Assembly (NCBI GenBank): GCA_947168365.1 | Contig: CAMVLO010000034.1 | Location: forward strand, 1-46,439 | Source: UBA3824 sp017541145 | GTDB lineage: Bacteria; Bacteroidota; Bacteroidia; Bacteroidales; UBA3824 | Length of the DNA: 46,439 bases | Reading direction: 5' to 3' | In this document: positions 1 to 7,410 of the stretch, one piece after another | Layout of the letters: every line of letters starts with the position of its first letter | Numbering within the stretch: the stretch's first letter is position 1 | Notes under the pieces: generated by a model | Seen by the model: only the letters and a program-made list of their open reading frames with translations | Database searches by the model: none | Told to the model about the DNA's origin: nothing | Position numbers and translations under genes: made by a program

Positions 1-36
1 AAAAGTCCAAGGCGAGATTGCAAAATTATATAATTA

Positions 37-58
37 TTTCAATTTCAGCAAATTGAAA
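37..58. other. Perfect inverted repeat downstream of the abi gene
   Basis: Arms TTTCAATTT and AAATTGAAA are perfectly complementary around a 4-base loop (CAGC). The repeat lies about 140 bases past the stop of the minus-strand Abi gene. No T-run follows directly on either strand, so it is not a clear terminator. I looked for tandem copies that would make it a CRISPR repeat and found none. The rest of 1-200 holds nothing else I can support. Confidence 0.4.
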
Positions 59-200
59 CACAAAATTTATCACGTTAAAAAATATTAATCATAAGATTTT
101 TACCCCCCTTAAAACTTGCGGATTTCAAAGAGCCTGACGGTCAACGATTTGGAATTTTAGAAAAAGTAAAGCGTACTTTATTTTTCCGCATCTAAAATCG

Positions 201-1103
201 TTATTTCCATATAGTTTCGTTTTCCCAACTATTTGGAAACCCCATAGAAGGCGCATAAATTTTCGGATATTTGTTCAATAATTTTTTAAGTTCATCCGCC
301 ATATTATTATTCGGCGCAATAACATCCAAAAAATGCTTGATTATACAAAGGTCAAAATATAAACAGCGAACCCTTGCATTAGTAAGCCACGCGGGAACAT
401 TGTGACGTGGAAGTACAGGATTCAAAGATCGCCATTTGTTCCAAACTCTCGCATGATGACAGCATAAGTTTCTTACCAACCCAATGATGCTCACCCACGA
501 TTCAAACACCGACGGCTCCAAATTAAACCGCCGAGCGATTGTTTTTTTCAAACGAATGTTCTTTATGGACTTGAAGGCAGTAGCAATCGTTCCAAAAGTC
601 AAAACTTCCGTAATAATCCATGACGGCGGCAAAGTTTCCAAATATTTACTCTTGAAACTTTTCACAAACTGTTCCTTCGACCTGTCGTACTCTTTCTTTA
701 TCACCGACAAATCATAAGCCTGTCTCCGTGGCGTCGAAACTACAAAATATGCAGGATTTGTAAACCAAAAGTTATCCGACAGAACTTCTACACCCAAATT
801 CGCAATTGAACTCCTTATTGCAATTTCAATTTCCGAAATCGCCTTAAATAGGAAAACTCTAAGTTCCTTGTCAAAATCATACAGAGACACAACGTCATCA
901 AACTTTACATTGTTATGAAACAAATGACGTTCTTTTGGATTTTTTAAAAATGGATGAAGATACGCAGACAACCTATAATAGCCAATAATGCCGATACAAC
1001 GCTCCGCCTCACGTTCATCGGCAATCAACAACCCACGTTGTTTTAACATGAGAACCAAATCCTTTGGCTTTTTATATGTTTTTGTATAATGTATTTTCGG
1101 CAT
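201..1103 (-). CDS. Abi family HEPN protein (AbiF/AbiD type)
   Basis: 300 residues, matching the Abi_2 family of abortive-infection proteins. The N-terminal family motif is GYYRLSAYLHPF at 41-52. A mid-protein helix around EIEIAIRSS (91-99) is also typical. Near the C-terminus is RNLCCHH at 211-217, which gives the R(x4)H motif of HEPN ribonucleases with R211 and H216 as the expected catalytic pair. Known for the family: these are RNA-cutting or RNA-binding growth-arrest proteins of phage defence, and some AbiF-type members are reported to be controlled by a neighbouring structured RNA and related to the origin of Cas13. Here the gene has its own promoter-like box and a hairpin-rich leader, listed separately. 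It lies just downstream of the decayed cas genes, which supports a defence role. The ATG at 1103 was chosen because it gives the family N-terminus. Whether it is a nuclease is inferred from the motif only. Confidence 0.88.
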   Translation of the reverse strand: MPKIHYTKTYKKPKDLVLMLKQRGLLIADEREAERCIGIIGYYRLSAYLHPFLKNPKERHLFHNNVKFDDVVSLYDFDKELRVFLFKAISEIEIAIRSSIANLGVEVLSDNFWFTNPAYFVVSTPRRQAYDLSVIKKEYDRSKEQFVKSFKSKYLETLPPSWIITEVLTFGTIATAFKSIKNIRLKKTIARRFNLEPSVFESWVSIIGLVRNLCCHHARVWNKWRSLNPVLPRHNVPAWLTNARVRCLYFDLCIIKHFLDVIAPNNNMADELKKLLNKYPKIYAPSMGFPNSWENETIWK

Positions 1104-1111
1104 AATGCACT

Positions 1112-1218
1112 ACAAAAAAACCTCCTAAATGAAATTACTTTCACATTAAGAGGTTTAAAAAAAATTAAATGACCCACATATTTGAGCATTCCGAAGAAGA
1201 GGCTTCGCAGGTTCTTAT
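1112..1218 (-). ncRNA. Candidate structured leader RNA or RNA antitoxin of the abi gene
   Basis: A minus-strand transcript starting near 1218, just after the TATCTTTG box, would first form a small hairpin (CGAAG/CTTCG arms, 1192-1207). It would then form a larger one (1118-1156) that ends in a run of seven T's before the abi start codon. A short promoter-driven RNA ending in a terminator directly upstream of a toxin-like gene is the layout of RNA-antitoxin systems such as type III, and of ncRNA-linked AbiF loci. The boundaries are inferred and there is no homology evidence. It could equally be an ordinary attenuating 5' UTR. Confidence 0.4.
1118..1156 (-). terminator. Terminator-like hairpin between abi promoter and abi start
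   Basis: On the minus strand, AAACCTC pairs perfectly with GAGGTTT. Pairing extends imperfectly inward (TTAATG against ATTT) and is followed by T's to make a seven-T run. The descending arm contains AGGAGG, which could act as a ribosome-binding site, so the fold would both stop transcription and hide it. It lies 15 bases before the start codon. Confidence 0.55.
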
Positions 1219-1224
1219 TGACCG

Positions 1225-1232
1225 CAAAGATA
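1225..1232 (-). promoter_or_regulatory. Bacteroidetes -7 box for the abi leader
   Basis: Reading on the minus strand gives TATCTTTG, a match to TAnnTTTG. No good TTTG -33 box is seen at 19-21 bp, so the call rests on one element and its position before the structured leader. Confidence 0.45.
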
Positions 1233-1240
1233 TAACAAAA

Positions 1241-1267
1241 AATTAGAATAAAGTGCACATTCTAATT
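1241..1267 (-). terminator. Probable terminator of the cas12 operon
   Basis: Perfect 9-base arms (AATTAGAAT / ATTCTAATT) flank a 9-base loop. On the minus strand the hairpin runs straight into a T-run. It starts 9 bases past the cas2 remnant stop. The stem is AT-only apart from two G-C pairs, so it is weak, but the placement between the cas remnants and the abi promoter fits termination. Confidence 0.5.
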
Positions 1268-1275
1268 AAAATTTG

Positions 1276-1542
1276 TTAAATATACACCACGTCAGTGTCA
1301 CGATGTATGGCGTTTCCAAATTTTTTAACACTTTTTTTGTCAACGTCAAAAATCAACACCGAATCTCCGCCGTCAAATTTTGGAGCCCAATCAGCGGTGA
1401 TTTTTTCTATAAGATTCTCTAACAGTCGATTAACGTTGACAATCTCGTAAACAGAATATTGTAGCCGTATTGCGCCACTCTTCTGTAAAAACTTTGAAAA
1501 CCTACAAAGAAAAAAAATCCTCATCCATATCCATAAACGCAT
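1276..1542 (-). pseudogene. cas2: cas2 remnant (C-terminal two thirds)
   Basis: The 88-codon frame starts with about 14 residues that do not look like Cas2. From RFSKFLQKSG onward it reads as Cas2: the conserved IRLQYSVYE strand and turn, then SVLIFDVDK, and an end resembling GNAIHRD, as in Cas2 from type II and type V loci. The essential first strand of Cas2, with its catalytic Asp and the usual start, is absent. In another frame the DNA upstream encodes the start of a Cas4, so two gene ends have been joined. A Met-initiated product of 88 residues is possible but would lack the Cas2 active site. Family assignment is by recognised motifs, not alignment. Confidence 0.65.
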
Positions 1543-1603
1543 TGTAATACTGACAAAACAAAAAATCGTTCAAAGCGGTGATATTGATAAAGTTGTCGGG
1601 CAT
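1502..1603 (-). pseudogene. cas4: cas4 remnant (first 33 codons)
   Basis: A 33-codon frame opens with INITALNDFLFC, which resembles the N-terminal motif of Cas4 in type V and some type II loci (INISYLNDFIFCPRS and similar). FMDMDEDFF follows and matches the next conserved patch. It then stops where the cas2 remnant begins. A full Cas4 is roughly 170-200 residues and carries the RecB-like nuclease motifs and four cysteines. Only the first cysteine remains, so no enzyme can be made. The usual type V-A order is effector, cas4, cas1, cas2, so the remnant sits where cas4 should start. Confidence 0.58.
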
Positions 1604-1626
1604 AAAGTTTTTTTTATACCCGACAA
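1593..1626 (-). promoter_or_regulatory. Hairpin enclosing the cas4-remnant start codon
   Basis: Arms TTGTCGGG and CCCGACAA pair over 8 bases. The minus-strand loop carries the ATG of the cas4 remnant. In an mRNA this would hide the start codon. It could be a translational switch from the intact operon or chance. Confidence 0.35.
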
Positions 1627-1659
1627 TGATGCACAAATGGTGCAAAAAGGATTATGTTG

Positions 1660-2880
1660 TTATCTTGAATTGATAAACTGCCTCTCTTTCAAACGGTAAT
1701 GACGTTCATCCAGTTCCAAGAATAATTTTTCAAAAATTGCGGCATAATCAATTTGTCGGAATTGCATATATACATCATCTGTTGCTGATATATAATGGCT
1801 GCCGTTATTAAGACAATTAATCATTGACTTATAGATCATAATTTCCTCATTACTGAGATTTCCTGGCAATTCAGTAGATAGTCTATCTATGATTTGCGAT
1901 GCAGAATCAGAATCATCCAACCCTTCAAATTTGCCATAACTTTCCAAAATTCGGCGGCAAATATTTGGCATCAAGAATGTAATATTCTCAGAATTGTCGT
2001 TTTTTAATTCAAAATATGTATCCCATAACAAAGAATATTCATTCTTGAAACTTTTCACGTAATTTTGCTGAGAAATGTATGCTCCGTTTTTTACAATCTT
2101 GTATATATGATGTAACGTCATATAGTCTTTTTTAAACTTGATGCGAGTAAGAAGCTCGCGCAAAAAATATGCGTTGTGTGTAAAAATCAAACCTTGCTTA
2201 ATATATTGGTCTTTCAATTTGTACACGCCACAATCCGAAATGTAATTATTATGCACATCTCTTTCGAAAGCGAACAGATTGCATATCAAAATAGACACCA
2301 AGTAAATTGAATTGGCATCCATACTCGTAATCGGATCATCAATCAAAATGATTTTATTAGGCGGATTCAAAGCTTCATCAAAATTATCAAAGCCCAAACA
2401 AGTTTCGTAAAAATACAAGAAAGCTAGCAAATGCTTTTCACCTTCACTTAATGTCTCAAAATTCTTTTTTGTATCCTTACTGAATGTTCTAAGAATGCGA
2501 AAGATAGTCCTATCTTTATCCTTTGCGACCTCCAACTGAATATCAAAAAAACCGTATGATGACAAAAAAGTGTTGATTTTTTGTGCAACAAATATTGGAT
2601 CTTTTACATTCTTCAATTTGGTTAAATTAACAATTTTATCCTCAATTGAATTTTTTATTTTATCTATAAAAACATTGAAAAAATTGTTTATTTTGTTTTC
2701 GCTTATTTCTGCATAAAAATCATTGTTTGCTTTTGCATTTTTGGGAAGGAGATTTCTTTCTCGTGTTTCTTGCAATGGCTCTTTTAATGCGAAATACAAA
2801 CAAAAACAAGGATAGCAACATGTAAGAAATTCAGGAAAATTATTGCAAATTTGCATATTGAATTCGCAAAGTCTAATCAA
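1660..2880 (-). pseudogene. AAA_13 ATPase, C-terminal part of a split gene
   Basis: This 406-codon frame holds the C-terminal half of an SMC/ABC-like ATPase of the AAA_13 type (PrrC, RloC and relatives). The ABC signature LSEGEK is at 144-149, Walker B IILIDDP at 177-183 and the switch histidine in LIFTHN at 231-236. The Walker A half is in the adjoining frame at 2895-3467. The first 45 or so residues, rich in Cys and Phe, do not look like the family and may be non-coding read-through. The only start at the 5' end is TTG inside a palindrome. The real homologous sequence may begin near NDFYAEISENKINN (53-66). No PrrC tRNA-nuclease motif could be recognised in the tail. Either two polypeptides reassemble or the gene is dead. 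Confidence 0.6.
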
Positions 2881-2900
2881 AAAAGTTTTTTTGATTAGAC
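2871..2900. repeat. 14-bp perfect palindrome at the break in the ATPase gene
   Basis: GTCTAATC plus six A's is followed, after a 2-base centre, by six T's plus GATTAGAC. The stop codon of the N-terminal ATPase part and the first possible start of the C-terminal part both fall inside it. It could be a terminator-like structure, a scar of the rearrangement that broke the gene, or a built-in stop. Confidence 0.7.
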
Positions 2901-3467
2901 AAGATTGCTAACTCCTATGGCAGTTATAAAATCTGCAATATAGTTTTTGTACTTGTTTATATCGTCGGAGCCCAATGCCTTTTTGTCAAAATCTTTATAC
3001 AACTCATTTTCATACGAAAAAAATTCTTTATAAGAAGATGTTTGAATCATATCATTGTATTCTCCTGAAAACACAAGTTCTCTTCCCCGAATAACTTTTG
3101 GTATTTCTATCGCATTATCAACATGATATGCCTGTAATGCGGATTTAAAAGAAACGTAATCTTGTATCTTCGCTTCAACAAGTTGCTTTTCTTGTTCTTC
3201 AGACTCACCGGTTGTTACGGCTAACATTCCGTAATAATTTGCAAACCTTTCTTTGACAAACTCTTCATCAAATTTCAAAAACTTTTCGCCTTCCGCTAAT
3301 TCAGGATGAGCGAGAATATACTCCTTTAGCGTAGATTTTCCCGAGCCGTTTGTTCCATAGAAAAAACTTACGGGACGGTAAGTATTAGTATCTTGATTTA
3401 AGAAATTAAACTCCACCCCATTTGTGTCGTATGACTTGTAATCTTTTATTGTAAATGACTTTATCAT
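2895..3467 (-). pseudogene. AAA_13 ATPase, N-terminal part of a split gene
   Basis: 190 residues starting IKSFTIKDYKSYD, the usual opening strand of AAA_13 proteins. Walker A GTNGSGKST is at 38-46, and KFLKFDEEFVKERF follows, a conserved patch after the P-loop. The frame ends in a palindrome just where the long coiled-coil hinge should begin, and the C-terminal ATPase half is in another frame. The two parts sum to about 596 residues, shorter than the roughly 700-800 usual in intact family members, so part of the hinge appears lost. The start lies 6 bases after the effector gene, indicating co-transcription. Relatives act in phage defence, some with a tRNA-cutting domain. Confidence 0.68.
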
Positions 3468-3473
3468 AATTTA

Positions 3474-6400
3474 TTACCTCCTATGTTTTTTGTTGCCGCC
3501 TTTTGACGGTTTGTTATTCTGATACGTATTTTTTAATTTTTTATCAGATTTAGTAGTTTTTTCTACTGATTTCTGATTAACAATTGAGGAAGAAATTTGA
3601 ATAGATTCTTTTTTCAAACTCTTTTTTGTTTCTTCATCAATAACTTTTTGAATTTCAGGCGTAATTTCTATTGCCTCACTCGAAATCGCTCTTTTGCCAA
3701 TGTTGAACGCAGCAATTTTGTCGTTATCGTCCAACAAACCGAACATATCAGTACAGCGGTCTGATTGTTTATTGTTATTTTTATATACAACAAAACCGCA
3801 ATGAGGACATCGGAACTCTCCTTTATTTAATTTTGCATCAGCAAGTTGATCATCATTTGCGTACGCCTTCTTGCCACATTTCGGACACGTAGAACTTGTA
3901 CCCTCTTTGTCAACAAATTTGATTATTCCAAATTGTGTAAATCCGTCTTTGTCTTTGGTTGTATAACTACGTTGTTTCAATAATTCTCCAATAGGCGGAA
4001 CTATACAATCATTCTGAAATTTTTTATACAACGCAATTTCAAGAGGTCTCAAAACATCTCCTTCAAACTCCTTTCTGTGACTTTCATACGTTATCGGGTC
4101 AAAATTTTCCATACAAATATGTCCAAGACCATATTTTTCTTTGAATTGGTCATATACATATTTAATTACTCCTACCATATTGGCAACCATTGACCGCCTT
4201 GTATTATTGATATTATCGTCAAGACGAGTCTCATCGAACAAAAACTTGTCTTTATGACTCCTCATATATCCGTTGGGGTCGGAGTAAAAATCCTTATATT
4301 CGTTGAAATTATTGGTTAGTTTCACTTTGGCATCTTCAAAAGAAGTGATTACACCGTGATTTCCACGCCAATGGTAAATAGTTCCATCATATACTTTTGA
4401 TTTCAATTTGATGTAACAATCCTTGGCTTTCTCACCCTGATGTGGTTCTAACAACGCCGTCAAATCTTTTCTAAGCACTTGATTGATTATGCGCTGAGCG
4501 TGAAGTATACGAAGATTCTCAAAAGTTTTGTAATCACCATTTGTAACAATTACGCCACTTATTACTTTGGCAGTTGTCAAGTCAATAGATGCAACAGAAA
4601 CTTTTTCGAAAAGAAGTTTCTTTGTATTTTCAAAATCATCAATTTTGACTTCTAACGAAGTTGCATCATTTTTTTTAAAGAATGTCTTGATATACAAATC
4701 TCTATTTAGATAATAAGATGGATTCAAAATCAGTTTGTATTGTTTAGGAGTACCATCCTTCAAATAACCCTCCTTTTCATAATCTCTTTGACTATATATG
4801 ATTCTGTAGACATCGAACAATCCAGGCAAAAGAAGATTATTTTTCCTTTCAACAACCGACAACGTCGCTAATTCTATACTACCAGCATCAATGCCCAATG
4901 CAAAATTCTTACAAATGGTTTTGTTTATTTCTCCGTTAAATGCTTTTATTTCGTGTCCTTTGTCCTCAGTACTTTTAAAGGCATAATTGATTTTTTGCGA
5001 ATTTGCATTTTCACACATCGTCAAAGCCAGTGTAAAGTGAGGACGAAGATAGCGATTGTTTTTTTTCGAATCAGCACCATACTTCTCTATACGCGACTGT
5101 TTAGCATCGCGCCAAAAAACACGCAATTCAGGATTAAGCCTTACCTCGAAATTAGATTCAAGATTCTTATTTGACCAAAATTTTTTCCATAATTTGGTCA
5201 TTGTATTAGATTTGTGATTGATATATTTTTCGGCTTCGTTTTTTGCATAATATGCCTCAAATACCTTGTTATTTTTAATATCCAATGAAGTTAATTTAAA
5301 TTTCAAAGCCTTACAATCATTCACAAGAAACGAATCTATATCAACATCCGTTTTAATCGTCTTTGAATAGCAAATTGTATTCAATGCAATTTCAAAATCG
5401 TTGAGAGTGTTATAATTTCCTTTCAGTAAAGATTGCAACTCAAAACTCTGAGTGTTCAACGTACTTGTATATGTAAGGACACATTTATAGAAATTAATTT
5501 TATCTTTATCAGTTTCCATTGCTTGCTCGTACTGAACGTTTAATTTGTTATAGTCGTCTTCATTTTTGCTTGCATTCTTTTTCACAGCCTTAATAAAATT
5601 TTTATTAACTTTATTAAAACACAATTTTCTCAATGCAGAAAGAGTTAACGACTCAAAAAAATGAATGCGATACTTCACTTCCGTATCGTTTTTAATCGTA
5701 GGAAGATCACTAATATGTTTATACGCTTTTTGGATTTTATCTTCTTCGGTGCGTTCTATCATATAAAGGAATTGTTCGTTATTGCAATCTACAATCAACG
5801 ACCAATATTTTAATCTTTCAATAGTCTGTCTTTCCTTATCAATCGCAGCAAGTTTGGCAATAGACTGTCCTCGTTTCAATGCAAGTTGTTTGTAATCATT
5901 ACACAATTGCTCGTAAGCGGGAATACAATTGTAAGTTTTGATTTCAAATTGATTGCTAGCATCTTCAATTTTAAAGAACTCACTGATAAGATGTTTATAC
6001 TCTTTATTTTTTTGCTTTACAGCCTCTGTTACAACCTCATCAGAATCACTATCAAGATTTAAGGTAGCGATATTCTCAGTAATAAATGTTTGTTGTTCCT
6101 TTGTCAATTTATCCACTGAAAAATTCTTAATAGAAAGAATATCAGAGCATAATCTTTGATTACGAGTTTCACGTTTCAATGATTCAAAGTCGTATGTTTG
6201 TGTATGAGTGAATGGTTCAATACCAAATGCCTCGCCATAATTCTCATTTCTAAGGCATTCAAGGAACTTGCTTTTGTTCTTAGCCTTCCATTCCTTTACA
6301 ATCCAATATGCCTCGTCCTTGGATTTACCTGACAATGGTAATGTTTTCCACTCATTAAAATTAGGATATACCGACAAATCTATATCTCCATCCAAGAAAT

Positions 6401-7214
6401 TATTTGCCGCTTGTTCATCTTCGTCGAAATCTGTTGTTTTTTTGTTAACAGTAAAATAATTGAGAGAACCAGACAACAATTCAGCACCTTTGCTTTGAAG
6501 TGGTAGGAAATATGAATAAATATTGTTTAATTTTGACTCACAATCATCCAATTCATTTTTGATTTTTTTCACCAAATTATCTATGTCTGGTTTATTGGTA
6601 GAAGTCAATGCAAAAACAAAAGTTTTCATAAACTCAAAATATGTACGCCTTTTGAGTTTTGAAATCTCTACCGCAACTGCAGCATTTCTAGAATGATTTT
6701 CTTGGGGCTTATTTTTGATTTCTTCAAGATTGGATATAACCTCCTCAATTTTAATAAGCCAATCTAACTCGAAATATTTTTTTAGATATTCAAGTTGATT
6801 AACACCGTAACTTTTTGGCAATTTTCCTATCGTTTCGGCTCTATTACTATAAAACTCGTCCTGCATATATCTCCTTAGCCAGGTATATTTTACCTCCAAA
6901 AGTTTATTCCACACATGCAAATTGGTTGCTTTATCAATAACATATATAGTGTTATCTTTCTTGTATTTGCTTTCATCGTCATACGGCTTAAAACACTCTC
7001 CAGTCTGAGGATCAACATTATGAAAGAAAACACAATTTTTGAACGAGGTTACCACACCTTTAATTAGGGTAATAAAGTCATCCAATAATGACACGTTGTC
7101 AGTATTTCTTTTGTCCTCGTTAGTTTTAACATCTTTAACGAGTTTTTTTTCGTCAAACATCGGCTCCAGCTTGAACCTTACCGTCTTTGTAATTTGATAT
7201 TTAGTATTGTCCAT
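3474..7214 (-). CDS. Type V CRISPR effector, Cas12a2-like
   Basis: 1246 residues. The N-terminus YQITKTVRFKLEP (6-18) matches the first wedge strand of Cas12a (YSLSKTLRFELIP). RuvC-I is GIDAG with D776, RuvC-II is HICMENFD with E1036, and RuvC-III is NDKIAAFNIG with D1165. A zinc ribbon CPKC (C1110, C1113) and CPHC (C1136, C1139) lies between motifs II and III. Classical Cas12a has about 90 residues between motifs I and II, about 250 between II and III, and no ribbon. Here the gaps are 260 and 129 with a ribbon, as in Cas12a2, the RNA-triggered effector that degrades nucleic acids and stops cell growth. A lysine-rich tail of roughly 70 residues follows RuvC-III. All nuclease residues are intact, so the protein may be active. 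No crRNA array is visible, and the neighbouring cas4/cas1/cas2 are gone. A divergent Cas12a or another ribbon-bearing Cas12 subtype is not excluded. Confidence 0.82.
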   Translation of the reverse strand: MDNTKYQITKTVRFKLEPMFDEKKLVKDVKTNEDKRNTDNVSLLDDFITLIKGVVTSFKNCVFFHNVDPQTGECFKPYDDESKYKKDNTIYVIDKATNLHVWNKLLEVKYTWLRRYMQDEFYSNRAETIGKLPKSYGVNQLEYLKKYFELDWLIKIEEVISNLEEIKNKPQENHSRNAAVAVEISKLKRRTYFEFMKTFVFALTSTNKPDIDNLVKKIKNELDDCESKLNNIYSYFLPLQSKGAELLSGSLNYFTVNKKTTDFDEDEQAANNFLDGDIDLSVYPNFNEWKTLPLSGKSKDEAYWIVKEWKAKNKSKFLECLRNENYGEAFGIEPFTHTQTYDFESLKRETRNQRLCSDILSIKNFSVDKLTKEQQTFITENIATLNLDSDSDEVVTEAVKQKNKEYKHLISEFFKIEDASNQFEIKTYNCIPAYEQLCNDYKQLALKRGQSIAKLAAIDKERQTIERLKYWSLIVDCNNEQFLYMIERTEEDKIQKAYKHISDLPTIKNDTEVKYRIHFFESLTLSALRKLCFNKVNKNFIKAVKKNASKNEDDYNKLNVQYEQAMETDKDKINFYKCVLTYTSTLNTQSFELQSLLKGNYNTLNDFEIALNTICYSKTIKTDVDIDSFLVNDCKALKFKLTSLDIKNNKVFEAYYAKNEAEKYINHKSNTMTKLWKKFWSNKNLESNFEVRLNPELRVFWRDAKQSRIEKYGADSKKNNRYLRPHFTLALTMCENANSQKINYAFKSTEDKGHEIKAFNGEINKTICKNFALGIDAGSIELATLSVVERKNNLLLPGLFDVYRIIYSQRDYEKEGYLKDGTPKQYKLILNPSYYLNRDLYIKTFFKKNDATSLEVKIDDFENTKKLLFEKVSVASIDLTTAKVISGVIVTNGDYKTFENLRILHAQRIINQVLRKDLTALLEPHQGEKAKDCYIKLKSKVYDGTIYHWRGNHGVITSFEDAKVKLTNNFNEYKDFYSDPNGYMRSHKDKFLFDETRLDDNINNTRRSMVANMVGVIKYVYDQFKEKYGLGHICMENFDPITYESHRKEFEGDVLRPLEIALYKKFQNDCIVPPIGELLKQRSYTTKDKDGFTQFGIIKFVDKEGTSSTCPKCGKKAYANDDQLADAKLNKGEFRCPHCGFVVYKNNNKQSDRCTDMFGLLDDNDKIAAFNIGKRAISSEAIEITPEIQKVIDEETKKSLKKESIQISSSIVNQKSVEKTTKSDKKLKNTYQNNKPSKGGNKKHRR

Positions 7215-7247
7215 TTTTTTTTAATACTAGGTTTATAAGTTATGCAG

Positions 7248-7277
7248 CAAATATATAAATAAATCTATTCATTCAAA
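7248..7277 (-). promoter_or_regulatory. Promoter of the effector operon
   Basis: On the minus strand, TATATTTG (7248-7255) is preceded by TTTG (7274-7277) with an 18-bp gap. This is a near-consensus Bacteroidetes promoter. Transcription would start around 7240, about 25 bases before the effector ATG, supporting the chosen start. Confidence 0.6.
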
Positions 7278-7340
7278 ATAATTTCCTGTTATTTCGATTC
7301 TGTCAACTTTCTCTTACTTGAAAAATTATTTGTTAAAAAA

Positions 7341-7372
7341 TTTTGTTTTGTTATAACTATTTTTCATATTTG
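7341..7372 (+). promoter_or_regulatory. Promoter of the coiled-coil / DUF4112 operon
   Basis: TTTTG at 7341-7345 and CATATTTG at 7365-7372 are separated by 19 bp. One mismatch to TAnnTTTG. It points away from the effector promoter, so the two operons diverge within 196 bases. Confidence 0.5.
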
Positions 7373-7410
7373 GAATTAAATTTTTATCAAACTAAAATTC
7401 GGCTCAAAAT

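Noticed and set aside
1043..1258. 71-codon minus-strand ORF overlapping the abi start
   Set aside because: Hydrophobic nonsense across the hairpin leader; it conflicts with the abi frame and has no domain.
1..1275. CRISPR array next to the effector remnants
   Set aside because: No repeated 30-40 base unit is seen; the inverted repeat at 37-58 occurs once, and no AATTTCTACT/GTAGAT-type repeat was found there or in 7215-7410. An array could lie left of the window.
1660..3467. Confident assignment as a PrrC or RloC tRNA anticodon nuclease
   Set aside because: The ATPase halves are clear but no nuclease catalytic motif could be recognised in the C-terminal region; only the broader AAA_13 family is supported.
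3474..7214. Effector as a classical Cas12a
   Set aside because: The RuvC motif spacing and the zinc ribbon between motifs II and III do not fit Cas12a, which has a long Nuc insertion there and no C4 ribbon.
3474..7214. Effector as an IS605-type TnpB
   Set aside because: TnpB is about 400 residues; this protein has the full-length Cas12 N-terminal lobe and the Cas12a-like opening strand.
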